From contig NC_083653.1 of NCBI RefSeq assembly GCF_963576545.1, positions 17,591,139-17,655,138 on the forward strand: DNA of 64,000 nucleotides, given 5' to 3'. Made by a program: the position numbers and the translations under genes. The notes under the pieces were generated by a model. The model did no database searches, was not told the origin of the DNA, and saw only the letters and a list, made by a program, of their open reading frames with translations. Below, piece by piece: positions 38,539-50,339 of this stretch (the stretch's first letter is position 1; every line of letters begins with the position of its first letter). Origin of the DNA: Limanda limanda. Taxonomy: Eukaryota; Chordata; Actinopteri; Pleuronectiformes; Pleuronectidae.

Positions 38539-39504
38539 AAGGCCAATTTATGCCTCTCCGTTTTTTCTATTACGGACAGATAAGACCGCCCTATCCGTCG
38601 TGAAACGTCCTCTCCGAGTGCTTCGGACAGCTTTTCGTACACGTCTGATTTTTCTAACTATCCGTCTTCATGTTGGAGACCCGACGGACCGCTCTTGGCT
38701 GTGATTGGTCCGCGAACGACATCATTTCCGTATGACGTCATTTCCGTATTTCCGGACCTCAAACTTCCTGTTTACATGTAGCAACAAACACGAACACAAC
38801 TATGATTCTACGATTAATGTGACGTGTGTGTTAAGCCAGCGGAGTTGTCCGGCTGACGGTGGCTCGTTAGAGCACTGAGGGCATGTGTGCACGGTCACAT
38901 ACGGTTATAACGAGCTTTCAAAACGGCGCTAGCAGGCTAGGCTAGCCACCATGCTAACTGCGGTGGTAACAGTGCAAGAACCCGCCGTCACGACTTTAAT
39001 TCCACTTCTATCATGACACTGTTTCTATAATACCGTCAGGTTAGAAGCAAACACTGGATAGTAGTAGTTAGTGTCGGGAGTCCCTGCTGACTGTGTGTGG
39101 AAGCTGGGGGGAGCTAGGTCCGTGTAGCTTCTAGCTACATGTAGCCTCAAGCAGATACAAGCTGTGGAATCAGCAACACAGTTCGGAAACAAGACCGGGG
39201 AACCGCTGCGCTAAGAAACGATTACATCAGCATTTTGAACCGCTGGGTGTCACTTTATTTAGTTCTGTTAGTTGCCATGGTTCAGTGTGTGGGACGCAAG
39301 CTAACATGTAAACAGAGACACGTGGACTTCTTCTTCCCAAATGGGGTAGGCTTCTCTGAGCTCGTCTTCCGTTGCGCCACCTATGGGTTTGGCGGTGAAT
39401 TTTTTCCGGACGTAGACTGACGGAGAAGTAAAAATCAAAAAGACTCTTTGTCTCCCGCTGAGACCTCTCCGAGAAACGGACACGTAGTAGTATATAAGAG
39501 CCTT
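38539..39504. mobile_element. CpG-rich non-autonomous DNA transposon with degenerate long TIRs
   Basis: The left end AAGGCCAATTTATG..CTCCGTTTTTTC pairs with the reverse complement of the right end, AAGGCTCTTATATAC....TCCGTTTCTC. Further in, CTGATTTTTCTAACTATCCG (38646 onward) pairs with an inverted TTGATTTTTACTTCTCCG (about 39418-39445). CTGTTTACATGTAGC (38768 onward) pairs with GCTAACATGTAAACAG (about 39299-39314). So inverted homology reaches roughly 230 bp inward on each side. The interior is richer in CpG than most of the window and has no transposase. The style resembles PIF/Harbinger-type elements of fish, but I see no diagnostic target duplication. Frames of 60-94 codons within it show no known domain. 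Confidence 0.6.
38703..38776. promoter_or_regulatory. CCAAT / CRE / ETS-like site cluster
   Basis: Within the TIR element lie GATTGGTCC (inverted CCAAT), a full CRE-like TGACGTCA at 38733-38740, the word CATTTCCGTAT twice flanking it (38723-38733 and 38739-38749), and ACTTCCTG further on. Such a combination is typical of CpG-type promoters in vertebrates. No transcription start or downstream gene can be shown. Confidence 0.35.
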
Positions 39505-41385
39505 CAGTCATCAGTCAAGTGGCATCCCACAAGCATGTTTGTATTTTTAAGCTGTGAGTTTGGTATTTGCATTTCCTATCTTTATTTGGATTCTTTTAGT
39601 TGGAGAAATTTGACAGACTTCAAGAGCAGCAGAAAAAAAAATCCAAGAGAAGATTCCCAGGAGTTGATGTTTCACAAGCGCACAGAAGCAGCGTGAGCAC
39701 AAGGAGAAGAGCTGAAGCTGGAAATCAAAGCACAAGCAGTGTGTATTTATATTTGAGTGTGTGCACAGGGTTTTCAATGAGAGTATTACAAGATCTAAAC
39801 ATCAGGTCAATACAATACAATACAAATAGGTGCAACTGAAATTAAATATATTCCAATGATTACCTGACATTGGAATTTAACAATCCTTTTAAAACATGAC
39901 ATTCCTAATGAGCATGTGTGCATGTCTGAGTGAAGCTGACGACATGCAGGCGGGGAACCCTTACCTCTTTCCAGAGACTTGGGCAGCGAGCCTGGCTCGA
40001 CTGTTGCTTCCTGACAACTCCCTGTGATCTGCATCTTTGTCCAAGTCATTGTCTCCGTCATCCTCCCCTGATCCTGCCTCCTGCCTCCTCCTCCTCCTCC
40101 TCTTCCTCCCTCTCATCACCCAGAATATCATCTGCTGCCACACAGATACTGTGGAGGAAGCTGCAGGCTCCAATAACCTGAGGAGCAAGCAGAGGCCAGA
40201 AAACACCAGCGCCCGTAGGAAGAAGGAGCGCCGACGTGCTTTAAACTGAAAATGTTTGTGTCACTGTGACCAATGAAAACATTTTGTGTGTGACTGTGGG
40301 TGTAATGAGAAGGGAGAGATGTTCTTGCTTGCGACAGGTAATATGGGGTCGTTATGGAGACGGGGTGCTGCAGGCACGGGTATCCTCCATCACTTAAAAA
40401 TACAAAGCATGCTGCTGGGTGGCAGATACAGAAGATAAGAGGCAGAGAGCAATGTGGAATGTAGGTAATTTAGTTTAACACAATGACAAACCTTTTTCTT
40501 TCCATGTTTTTTTTATCGCTTTAATAATTGTATATTTTAATAATGAACAAATCAACCCAGAGATTCTGTTGGAGTGTGTCTGCAGGGGGGGTTGTTCAAT
40601 CAGTGGATGGGACACCCCTGTGGTGTGAAGGAACATTCAGTTATCGGGTTTGTTGGCAACAGTGCGGAGGCAGCTGGAGAAATCGCAGGTTAATGTGAAC
40701 GGTTTAACCCCAATAAGTCCAGGGCCTGGCCTGGCTCCATGATTCAGGTTACCACATGCTCATCTAAACCCTGCTATCGACTTTGTCTTGACAGGCTGTG
40801 AAGAGGACACCGGGCAATAATACACTGTCAATGCTGAGCATCACGTTTTACCACTGACGCCACTGACACATCTGTACAGCAGCGCAATGGATTTGGAATG
40901 AAACACTGACTATGAGGTTAAAGCGCCAACTGTCAATTAGAGGGTGTGCCTTGAATGAGGTCCTCATCCGGCTGACAGAAAAGCTCTGTTGGATTGTTCG
41001 GAGGCTGACTTGGCAAGTCGGGAAACATTTTACTGCTTGACCAATAAAACCGACTTTTCTTTGTGTTTATATCAACTTTTAATCCAATAATCATGGGAAT
41101 AAGTGTAATATGTCAGCCTTTGTAACTCCTAACGGTTCTTTTTAATTCAAATCCAATGTAATGGAGTGAAGTTGAAACACATGTTGTCTGGATTCTATTG
41201 TACGTAACATCCATCCTGTGTAACCAAGCTTTGTCTGAGGTACAGTAGATGTGGGCTCAGTCTCATAAATTTAACTTTGAAAGATCTACTTGTGTTTTTA
41301 TAGTGACGACATATCAAATGACTGTATGTGTGAGAGGAAATCACTCATCATGTCGAGCCCACTGAATATGATCACCAGACTCTGA
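39505..41385. other. Gene-free interval
   Basis: No gene seen. It includes the CCT-rich tract at 40.07 kb; the overlapping frames around 39.9-40.25 kb are products of that tract. Confidence 0.55.
40073..40114. repeat. (CCT)n-rich tract
   Basis: An imperfect CCT/CTC trinucleotide tract on the plus strand, giving Ser/Leu or Arg runs in open frames. Confidence 0.85.
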
Positions 41386-41388
41386 CCG

Positions 41389-41959
41389 TTTTCAGACATG
41401 ACCTGCGGGTAAACTCTGGAGGATTGGCTACGGGGTTTACCCAGAGCTTGCCTTTGACGCAGCAGGAGGTTCTCTGCACAGACACGTTCACAACAACATA
41501 ACCCCCTCTGCATTATTCAGGCGAGAGAGGATGCAGCCGGGTGCAGCAGACAGAGACAGGAAGTGACTTATCAACTCAGCTGCAGAGATCACATGATTTG
41601 TCTTGATAACACACAGACAACGATGTCATCTCTTATCACTACAAACTCTCAAAAAATCTGTTGGTGTCTTCTACGTGTGTGTATCACCGCTTTCTCACAG
41701 GCAGATGTTGTTTATTTTGTCATTTTTGCATCTGTCTTGTGCCAGAAGCGTCATCAAACCCCCCCCATCGCTTGAGGTGAGTCCAGTGGTGAATCCCCTA
41801 CTGTGTACACACATTGAATTCTCCTGAATTTCTACAGACTAAATACTTGGGGCCCAGATGGAGAAAGTCTGCAGATAATCCAGAGCCTCTAACTTTGACT
41901 TTTGCGTTCACAGATGCAATTCCTCCAGAGAAAATGTGTATTCAGTGCATGTCCGAAAG
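41389..41959. mobile_element. 571-bp non-autonomous TIR DNA element
   Basis: The left end reads TTTTCAGACATG then, 14 bases on, CTCTGGAGGATTGG. The reverse complement of the right end reads CTTTCGGACATG then CTCTGGAGGAATTGC. These are clear TIRs of about 40 bp. The trinucleotide CCG abuts both ends (41386-41388 and 41960-41962), a possible 3-bp target duplication. The interior has short frames of up to 74 codons without domains. Without a transposase the superfamily stays open. Confidence 0.75.
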
Positions 41960-42119
41960 CCGCTTATACTCCCCTTAGCTCTTCGACACATATTAGCATC
42001 TTTAAGCTCATCATTTCGGTTGGTCTGCCCAGAATATAACTGTTTTGGTTCAGTCTTGCTGTTTTCATCAGGGCAGTTTCCAGCCAAGAAGTGCACGCTG
42101 CTTCCAACCTGTCCATCAT

Positions 42120-42330
42120 CAAATGCCAGACTTTTATAAGGAGCTTGTGAAAGCAGCAGCAGCTACCAAGACCGATATTTCTCTTGGAAGTTGGGGGCGA
42201 CAAACACAGACTAAATACTGGAATCCCATTCACTAGATAGAGACATGCAACTCTGAATGAATGCTAATGTTTCTCTGAATATGCTTAAGATGCTTGATAG
42301 ACAGGCAGTGGTTTGTTAACAAAGCAAAAG
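42120..42330 (+). repeat. Possible dispersed repeat fragment
   Basis: Blocks CAAGACCGATATTTCTCTTG, GAAGTTGGGGGCGACAAAC and GAATGAATGCTAATGTTTCT resemble an abundant teleost repeat as I remember it. No second copy is in this window. Confidence 0.35.
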
Positions 42331-42879
42331 TGTGGTGCTAGAGATCAAATGTCAGCGATACAATGGGTTGGACATGTCCTCAGAATGGACCAGGTGGACT
42401 CCACCAGTGGACACCACTGTGATGAACTGGAAGAGATGTGTCTGGCATGGGGGGAGGCCACACACCTGAGATGGATGGAGGCAGATTGTCGATGCCTCGG
42501 ATTAAGATTGTTAAAGTGTTCGCCTCAAGTAGACAAAAAGACAAGCGAGATGTATCAATTTTGTGTTTATAGTATTGCTTTAGATTTAGTTTAGTTAGAT
42601 AAAGTTATAGTCCAACCAAACTTGTTCTCTCACAATGACTCTCTTATGAAGGATTATTAACAGACTAGAACATGTTGAGTAATGCCTGAGCTTAAAATGG
42701 GTTTTAGAAGAGAAATAATGAGAAAAATAAGCGACTAATTCAGACATTTGCTTTGTTTTGTATTGACTCCAGCTTGATAATGGACCTGCACAGGCCTGTC
42801 TGTTGGTGTTGTACTTCAGAGCAGTTAATAAGGTTCAGATACCTGTTACTTTCCTTTTTTCTCATAAGCACCTGCCAGG

Positions 42880-42990
42880 AAGTGTGTCTTATTTATTCAT
42901 TTGCCGGAGTTGCCTAGGAGATAATTAATCCTGTTAATTCTCCAGGAGCTGAAGTGTTTAGTTTGCAAATGCAGACTTTTCTGCGCTAGG
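42880..42990. promoter_or_regulatory. Candidate conserved element with inverted TAATTA sites
   Basis: At 42913-42945 CCTAGGAGATAATTAA, spacer TCCTG, TTAATTCTCCAGG form an inverted repeat in which each arm carries a homeodomain-like core. The flanks (GTTTGCAAATGCAG) are also rich in POU-like and homeodomain-like words. Function is inferred, not shown. Confidence 0.3.
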
Positions 42991-45359
42991 TTCACTGCCA
43001 AGTGAAGGAATGGAAAGCGTGGGCTTGCAAGACGGAAAGATGGAGTGTCGTTAACCTTTAGATGTAATGTTCTTCCGAGTGAGGAATATTTACGCTTTTT
43101 TTTTTTGTTCTGAAATCCTAAAGGTCACGTTGTCTGCAGAACAGGCTTTATGTCTTTGCTTTACAGACAGCTTTCTTCATGACAGTGAAAAGGTGAAAAG
43201 CGAAAGAAATTCTGCTACTGACATGCAAAGCCAGGAAAACTAACGGACGCTATATTTCCGATGTTAGGATACGCTACATCTTAATTGAAAAAACCTTGTG
43301 GGACAGCAGTTGAATATACTCTAAATAATATATAGAATAAGACATAAAACCATAGGGCTGTACTTGAGAATGTTACTGACCAGACTTCTGAAGTTTTTTG
43401 TTTGTGAGATATTCTAATATTAACTATTATTATGAATATTCGAAATGTAGCCTACATAAGTTGAACAAGCTTAGGCAATCCGTGTCCGGTACTTCAGAAA
43501 CCTTGTACTCTAATCATGTCCTCACGTTTAAAATTAAACAGTGGTAACACTGTCTTTGGTCTATGTGATCTTATTTACCGATGGATGGAACCATTGGATA
43601 CTACTGGAAACCAGTTGTCATTGCATTGTGGGAATGACTGTGTGCACAAAAAACAATTTCACCCTCAAACACACTCAAATAGAACTGGTGATTTTAGGCA
43701 CAGCCATTATGAAGCACAGTGTGTTCACCTTTAGAATTAACCTCGTAATATCGTAATGTATCTGTGACATGCTAAAATGAAACGAAATGGAGATTAATTC
43801 TGCTTGTAGCTTTCAAATGCTTTTATGTGCACGATCAGTGGTAACCCTTATACTGTGATAATACCAGACTATGAAAGGCTGTTTTAGCAATATTTAGTTT
43901 TATTCCTTGCTCATTTTTCTAGTTACGGCCTTCTCAAACAAGAGAGAGATAGAGATGTGTTGATTCTTCTTTTCTAAGTTACATTGTGTTGCTTTAAAAT
44001 GAGTTACTCTCTAATACATTAGTTACAATATGTTACAATAATTAAAAACTATGGGCACTTCAAACGTGCATCACACCATGGTTTGAAATGTTATAGAAAG
44101 TGAAAGAAAACAAATTAAACAGATTTGCTCTAAAAGTTAATGGGTTTTCATTCAGACACTTGAAAACATTACCTCTAAGTCAGCGGTGATAATGATCAAA
44201 AGCTCTAAGCAAGTTCTGAATGTGATAACCAGGCTGTTAACCAGATTTTTTATTAATTACTTTTCAGTGTTTCTAAAAAATTTGTGGTTGATTATATTAT
44301 ACTGATTAAAGATTCAGAGTACAGATTAGTTGCATCGAAAAGAGAACAGGAACATTAAGGCTAAAAAAAATGTAAGCAAAGAGTGACATTTTTGTTTTTT
44401 GATTAGACGGACTCAAGAGGTCAATCAGAGGAAAGTTAGAAATATTATATGTGTAGACGAAATAAGAAGTTTTCATTATTTCCTGTTTTGTTAACCATTG
44501 GATGACACCTAATGGACACTCTGAACCTTAAATATGAGAATCACAGAGACAGACTCTTTTACAGCCCTGATCAAATGTTGCATGTGCTGTGGGAATAGGG
44601 GTAAGAAAAAAAAAGAGAGGGGGGATGGAGGGGGGATCTCATGTGCCTGTCTTTCTCTCCCCGTCTGGCTCTGTGGGAGCAGATCTGGCTCAATGTGTTA
44701 GACTTTGTGCAGAAGCCTGCACAGATGAAGGGCCTTGCACAGAGTGATGTAGAAGTAAACAGGCGAGACCAATGTAGGACTGTCTGCCGATTGATTTTCA
44801 GAGGCGATCCTCGTATCATCCTTGGCTCTGATATCCTATCTGTCTCCATGTCGGCCCCCAGATACCCATCTGAGATGAAAAACCCAGACGCCGCACCATG
44901 TAATAGTGCTTTGAACCCAGGGCATTGGGGCTTTTCAATCACGCCCCAGATGGAATGAGTGCCCTTGCTCTCGGCAAAGAAGCGTCAGCATTATTTATCC
45001 TCTCACCGGTGTTTCATACCTTTGTAACTGAAACATAAATGGAATAGTTTTTGTAGCATTTCTTTAATATAAAAAATCACATCACAGCGTGTCAAGATTC
45101 ACGCTTTTGAAGTGGCGAGGTGAATTTTTTTTTTTTTTCTCCAAAAGAAATCCTGTGAAGTTCACCTTCATGGCTTTCTTTGTAGTTTCTGAGGAGACGT
45201 TCAGTCATTGTTGAGTGTTATTATCACGTTTCTGTTTGGCTCTGAAAACAGATCATTCACCGCTGCGCTATTTGTGACAACCGAGGACTGAGCAAATGTT
45301 CCCTAAATGTCACAGAAGAGATGGGTAAATGGATAAATCGCATTTATTCCTACTCAGAA

Positions 45360-45510
45360 TGCACCCCCGACGCTATGTAGCTGCGTATATTAAATTGGAT
45401 AACAGCTTAAATCAAAGTTTGACTGAGTGCCAACAAATTGAATGAACTTAGCTTTAGCATTCACTGCCGGGGAAAATTACTTGTTATTTAGCTGAGGCCA
45501 CTAAAGAGAA
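45360..45510. promoter_or_regulatory. Candidate conserved non-coding element (composition only)
   Basis: Repeat-free DNA with ATTAAATTGGATAAC, AATCAAAGTTTGA (TCF-like) and AAAATTACTTGTTATTTAGC. It is not coding. Needs alignment to support it. Confidence 0.2.
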
Positions 45511-46599
45511 TAGAGAGCAGCAATATTGAGACAGGAAATCATAAAAATCCTTCCTCACTGTGAATCTGTGGATTGGCCCAGATTGCAGTGCAGCCGGGGT
45601 GTGACGGTTCAGCCGTCCTGAACTCCCAGCTGCAACTTTGAAGTCGGGTCAGGAACATTTGCCCCGGTGTTTGGCTGGATAGATAAATATTGCTTCAGCT
45701 CCCAGTGTCTTAACTTTGAGAGACATTTGGAATCGGAGAGCACTGTGCCGCCAGCCACCCGCTCTAATAAGGAGCTATGTGGCCTGATTTTGTGGGGAAT
45801 CTCTTGAATTGGTAATAAGGTTTGGGGGGGAAGCATCATCTTTCTCTCCGAGCCAGCGAAGGAAGGAGTCGGGGAGAGGAGGGGAAGGAAGTGGGGGTTT
45901 TCAGAAGCAGCGCTTCAGGTCACAGAGATGTAATGATGGACTGGGATGAGCCGGGGTTTGCCAGAGGATTGCCGTCTGTCTTTGTTTGCGAGCGCAGCTT
46001 TCCAAGGCCGGCGTTCCAATCCCTACAGAGCAGAATTGCTCCCACTGCCAATATGAAAATAGAGGGGGCAGCGTGTGTGCTAAAAAAATAAGCACTTGGT
46101 GTGATGGGTTGCGTGTGTACAGCAGAATCCACTGACCGAGAGAGAAAAGCAAACAATGCATTTTTTTTTATCCCTGTGGTGGTACTTAAGCTATTGTATC
46201 GACTGTGACCTGCATTTATATTATGAGAAAACTAAATGTGGTATTAACATTTGATAAACACCCTGTGAATTCATGTAAGCTCAATCATATTCATTTGTGT
46301 TATTTTCTTCATTTTTATTTTTTTTAACCACACCAAAAAAGCAGAACTTTGTAAATAAAAAAAAGTACATTTCTGAGTGCCTGTTCAGCTTCCAAGAAGT
46401 CCTCCTTTAATATTTCTCTCACGATCTCTGCACACATAGGTGAATAGAATTTCAGATGGGATCATTGCACGACTGAAAAAACAAAACCATCTACAACATT
46501 TTCATAGCTTTGTCCATCGTTTTTATCATTTATAATTATATTGCTCCCAGCGGAGTGATTGCTGAGCGGCACGGCAGAGTGTGATGGGGCAAGAGACAG

Positions 46600-46765
46600 A
46601 AGTGCAATCGCTCAGGTTTACGACGAGCCATCTTTGCACTATGGAGCCGTGCCTTTTATATTTAGAAATATGGGCTTGTTTGAATTCTATATTTATTTTA
46701 ATATTCAAGTGAAATGGAGCGTTTGAAGTTCGCCATGTGGACGAGAAGAAAGCATTCCTAAAAGT
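46600..46765. promoter_or_regulatory. Candidate regulatory stretch with a MEF2-like site
   Basis: TTATATTTAG at 46656-46665 fits the MEF2 consensus YTAWWWWTAR. AT-rich words follow (AATTCTATATTTATTTTAAT). The stretch is unique and lies just upstream of a TTAA-flanked element. Inference only. Confidence 0.2.
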
Positions 46766-46797
46766 CACTTAAGCTTGACCTGTTCCCTGCCCTTTAA

Positions 46798-47221
46798 ATG
46801 TAGGGTTGGTAATCCTGGAAAAGCTAGCATAAGCAGGCTACTCTTTGAAAATAGGCAACCGATACGTCCGACCCGCTCCCATCTGCCCTCTCGTTAAAGC
46901 TAACGTGCACTGCCTGACAACCGCTAGAAGCCGACTTTTTACAGAGACTCGCTCGCAAACTTGTGGCTATCATCTCCGCTTCAACGTTGTGTCTCTCCGG
47001 CTGAAGACTGACTGTCACGAGAAGTGAGGGCACAGACAGGCAGGTCAGTTTTTGACGGACAGGTACCCCAGGGAATCGTGTCATTTGGTGGTTATTACAG
47101 TCCAGCTAGGGCCACGGACACCAGCCTTTTTCTTCTCTATTTATAATGGCTATTGGGACCTGAAGAGGATTTCTACGAATAAGTTTAAAGGGGTTTTAGA
47201 AACAAATAACCAGCCCTACCT
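46798..47221. mobile_element. TTAA-flanked non-autonomous DNA element 1 (piggyBac-like)
   Basis: The body starts ATGTAGGGTTGGTAATCC and its right end, reversed, reads AGGTAGGGCTGGTTATTTG, so the TIRs agree over about 18 bp with few mismatches. TTAA lies immediately outside on both sides (46794-46797 and 47222-47225), which is the target duplication of the piggyBac superfamily. Length is 424 bp. The 86-codon minus-strand frame inside is not a recognised protein. Confidence 0.7.
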
Positions 47222-47225
47222 TTAA

Positions 47226-48019
47226 TGGGAAAAGTATGCAACTGAAGATGTGCTGATCAAAAAAGCACAACACCACTTTTGTTTAACAAACAGTATTTAA
47301 CGTTGTATAATCTAATGGGAAAATTATTGTTACTAAAGTATTACAACAAAGATCAGGCTTAATTCTGACCTTTAGCATTATACTGAAACCATGGAAAAAT
47401 AGAATTCAATTGATTGATTATATATTAATAGTTTTGTTGGGTCTTTATGACGGTTTCTGGAAAATACTCATCTCATATTTCATCCAACAGAGCAGTCTTA
47501 CCTCCTACGGGCTCTAATATTCTCTCATCCATCTCTCACTTGACGTCCACTTGACTCTTGAGTTCGCCATCAAAGTAGTTAATATAACTACTGACCCTGC
47601 ACCATCTATCATCATGTCTTGCCTGTTGATTTCCAACTGTCCTCTGTGGTGGGGAATTCTTCATTTTACTCCGGGGTTAAATTTTTCTGACCTTCTAACA
47701 CAGTATAACAGGCAGCTTCAGACTGCAATTTTTAGGCATGGATTTTATATAACAATCAACTTTAAAGAATGAAGGGACCTGTTCATGACTACCACAGGGG
47801 CTATTCTACACTGTTGTGCAATAGGGAGAGTTTGGTTCTGACATGAAACACATGCAGTACAAGCAATCCTTATAAAAAGTTAAATAATATGAAACTGTTG
47901 AGGCATTTTGTCTGTTTGACAACTAGAAATACTGATACTTTTAATTAGTGTTCATACTTGTGAAGGTTTACATGCTCTAATGTTCAGAAAACAAATCACT
48001 TTCCTCATATAGTCCATTG
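47226..48019. other. Gene-free interval
   Basis: AT-rich unique sequence. The 73-codon frame at 47551-47772 shows no recognisable domain, and nothing else is identified. Confidence 0.5.
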
Positions 48020-48175
48020 CTGCAGCTCCTCTCTTCAACCTCTGTCTGAAACACATAGTAATAGCCCGTCTCTTTCAGGCCCCCCCTCCCGATAATGCAC
48101 AGTAAGCTCTGATTGTCACTTTTGTGATTGGTCGACCGCTCCCAGCACGTGTAGGAAATGTTGGCCAATTGCTCT
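48020..48175. repeat. Possible dispersed repeat fragment
   Basis: TAGCCCGTCTCTTTCAGGCC, GCTCTGATTGTCACTTTTGTG and GATTGGTCGACCGC resemble a teleost DNA-element fragment with inverted-CCAAT words. Ends cannot be set. Confidence 0.35.
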
Positions 48176-48474
48176 TACTTGCTATACCTTGCATCATAAG
48201 GTAATGAGGCAGAGAAGTGAATAGGTGTGCACATAATTAGGAAGCAAGGTTTTCGGTGGCCAGAGGAGCTCCCTTTACTGAGACTTGGTGCTTTTTTAAC
48301 ATTGCCAACCTTTTTACATACATTAAAACCTATACAACACACTGTCACTTACATAATTCAGTTGATATAATCCCACTTTTACATATAAAGCACTGCAGTA
48401 TCAAGCTCCTACACATCTAAACCATCTACTACACCTTTAATCATCCGCTCGCTCTCACAGAGTAGACAGATTAA

Positions 48475-48828
48475 AGGTTCAGTGAGTAGAATTTAGTGAC
48501 ATCTATTAGTCAAGTTGCATGTTGCAGCCGAATAGCACTCAGCTCACCGTCCCCTTCCAAACATGAACAATAACCTAAGGCAGCTTTAGTTGTCATTAAA
48601 ACTCAAAAGGTGTTTAGTTTGTCCAGTCAGGGATAATGTAAAAAAAATGGCAGCCTCTGTAGAAAGGACCTGTTCCCAATCTTAATATAAAGTATTTAAA
48701 TTTAAATGGGCCATTCGTGGGTAAAGCAAACAACAATTTGTGCAATTTAGATGAAAACCTCACCTGGATTATTTTATATAAATTTCTGCCGATAGATCCT
48801 TTTCACCTAAATCTTACACGCTGGACCT
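48475..48828. mobile_element. TTAA-flanked non-autonomous DNA element 2 (piggyBac-like)
   Basis: The left end AGGTTCAGTGAGTAGAATTTAG pairs with the reversed right end AGGTCCAGCGTGTAAGATTTAG, 4 mismatches in 22. TTAA lies immediately outside at 48471-48474 and 48829-48832. Length is 354 bp with no coding. Its internal blocks (CCTTCCAAACATGAACAATA, ATGGCAGCCTCTGTAGAAAG) fit an abundant teleost family as I remember it. Confidence 0.8.
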
Positions 48829-49479
48829 TTAAATCTATTTCATATCCCATGCACCCATTACAAGTCTTGTGGTGAGCTTTAGAGACAATTAGACAAAAGT
48901 TATGGAATGTTGTACTTGCTGATTCTTTGGGGATCCTCTAAAAAACAATTAAAGACAACCCTCTCAAAATAGGCATTCAGGTGAATTATGTGCACCAGGT
49001 CTGTCTCTTTATGAACCTTACTTGACTCTACATTGTTTCTTTAATGTGTGGATCTACATTTTGTGACTCTCATCTGTGAAAGTTGTATCTTAAATAAAAT
49101 TAGGTTAAAGGTAAAAACTCTAAGTCTCCTTTGATTCGGTTTTTGTTATATTTTAGCTGTACAAGTTAAATTGCATTCCTTTTCATTTGAGTGTTAGAGC
49201 TGACTCTATAAGCTGAGCTGATCATGTTCAGCTGGACCAAACTGAGAGCTGACATCAACAGCCCCCCCCAGCTCTCTGTTTATTACTCTGTGCGCACCGT
49301 CTCAGAGGTGTCTGAACTTTTGACCGGCACACGGTCTCAGCTGACTGAGGAGACGAGCTTGAAGAGGTTGTCAGTCGTCGTCTTCACCTTTCCCCCTGCT
49401 TAAGAATCTGGAAGCCATCACTTGTCCTCAATATCTCTCTCTGGCGAGATACGAGGTGAGCTCACATTAGAAATATCTC

Positions 49480-49720
49480 CATTCGGTTTGATTGCCCTCC
49501 AAATAAGTCACACTGTTCAAACAAGCGCGGAGCACTGCTCCACTACTGCCTCCCATTGTCTGGCTTTGAGCTATTGACGCTGCGGCTGACGATTTATTAT
49601 AGGCACCTTTCCCGGGTGACCGATAAGCATTGTGATGGATGCTTGATTTAACTGTGCCAAAATGGTTTTATCTCGCCCCCTCCGAGCTGCTATCTCCAGC
49701 GAGCTGATGAGCCGAGCTTA
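49480..49720. promoter_or_regulatory. Candidate conserved non-coding element (composition only)
   Basis: Repeat-free DNA with GATTTATTATAGGCAC, CGATAAGCATTGTGATGG and GCCAAAATGGTTTTATC words (Hox/CDX-like TTTAT, SOX-like ATTGTG). It is not coding. Inference only. Confidence 0.2.
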
Positions 49721-50339
49721 TTCCACCTACCCCGACTTTCTGTCTTTCTCTCTCCCTTTTTCCTCATCTCTCAGACTGTTTCCACTGTGAGTCTTATCCT
49801 CCGCAGAACCCATTTCACCAGTTACAAATGTATTCTATTATTTACACATTCACTTATCTATGCACTGTGTGGCTTTTTCCACTTTCTTCAGTTTATTTGC
49901 TAGTGATTAGGCGCCGGTTTGCCATGTATGTGGACGTGCCTATGAGGTTACCAACATATGCGCACATGCACGGACATCGTCAGCGTTTGAGCCGAGCAGA
50001 GAACCGTGGTGGGGTTTTCTCCCTGATGCTGTTTCACATTGTTACTCTGGGCTTTAAATGCAATATCCAGCTATTTAGAAACCCAACTATCAATCATCTC
50101 AATTATTGCCGGCAAACGTCAGAGTGCTTTCAAGTTGCTGTTCAATTTTTTATAGTAACTATAATAGTTACACTGAAGAGGATAGTGAAGTGTGAAGGAG
50201 CAGAAATTACTGAATGATGTGTGTGTGTGTAGTGTGTGTGAAGCCTGATGCAGTAGAGTGTGATTTCAAAGATGAAAGCTAGCACGAGAGTGACAAGGAA
50301 CGTATTCACTTTAAGCCAAAAGGTAGAACGTTGTGTCTT

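Larger units (their letters stand above)
42331..46793. other. Gene-free interval, mostly unique
   Basis: No gene seen. Frames of 105 and 123 codons overlap on opposite strands at 44571-44958 without recognisable domains. Candidate regulatory stretches at 42.88, 45.36 and 46.60 kb are considered separately. Confidence 0.5.

Noticed and set aside
42313..42594. A frame containing WVGHVLRMD, reminiscent of the C-terminal WxGHVxRM motif in some LINE polyproteins
   Set aside because: Nothing before or after it continues the similarity; nine residues are not enough for a call.
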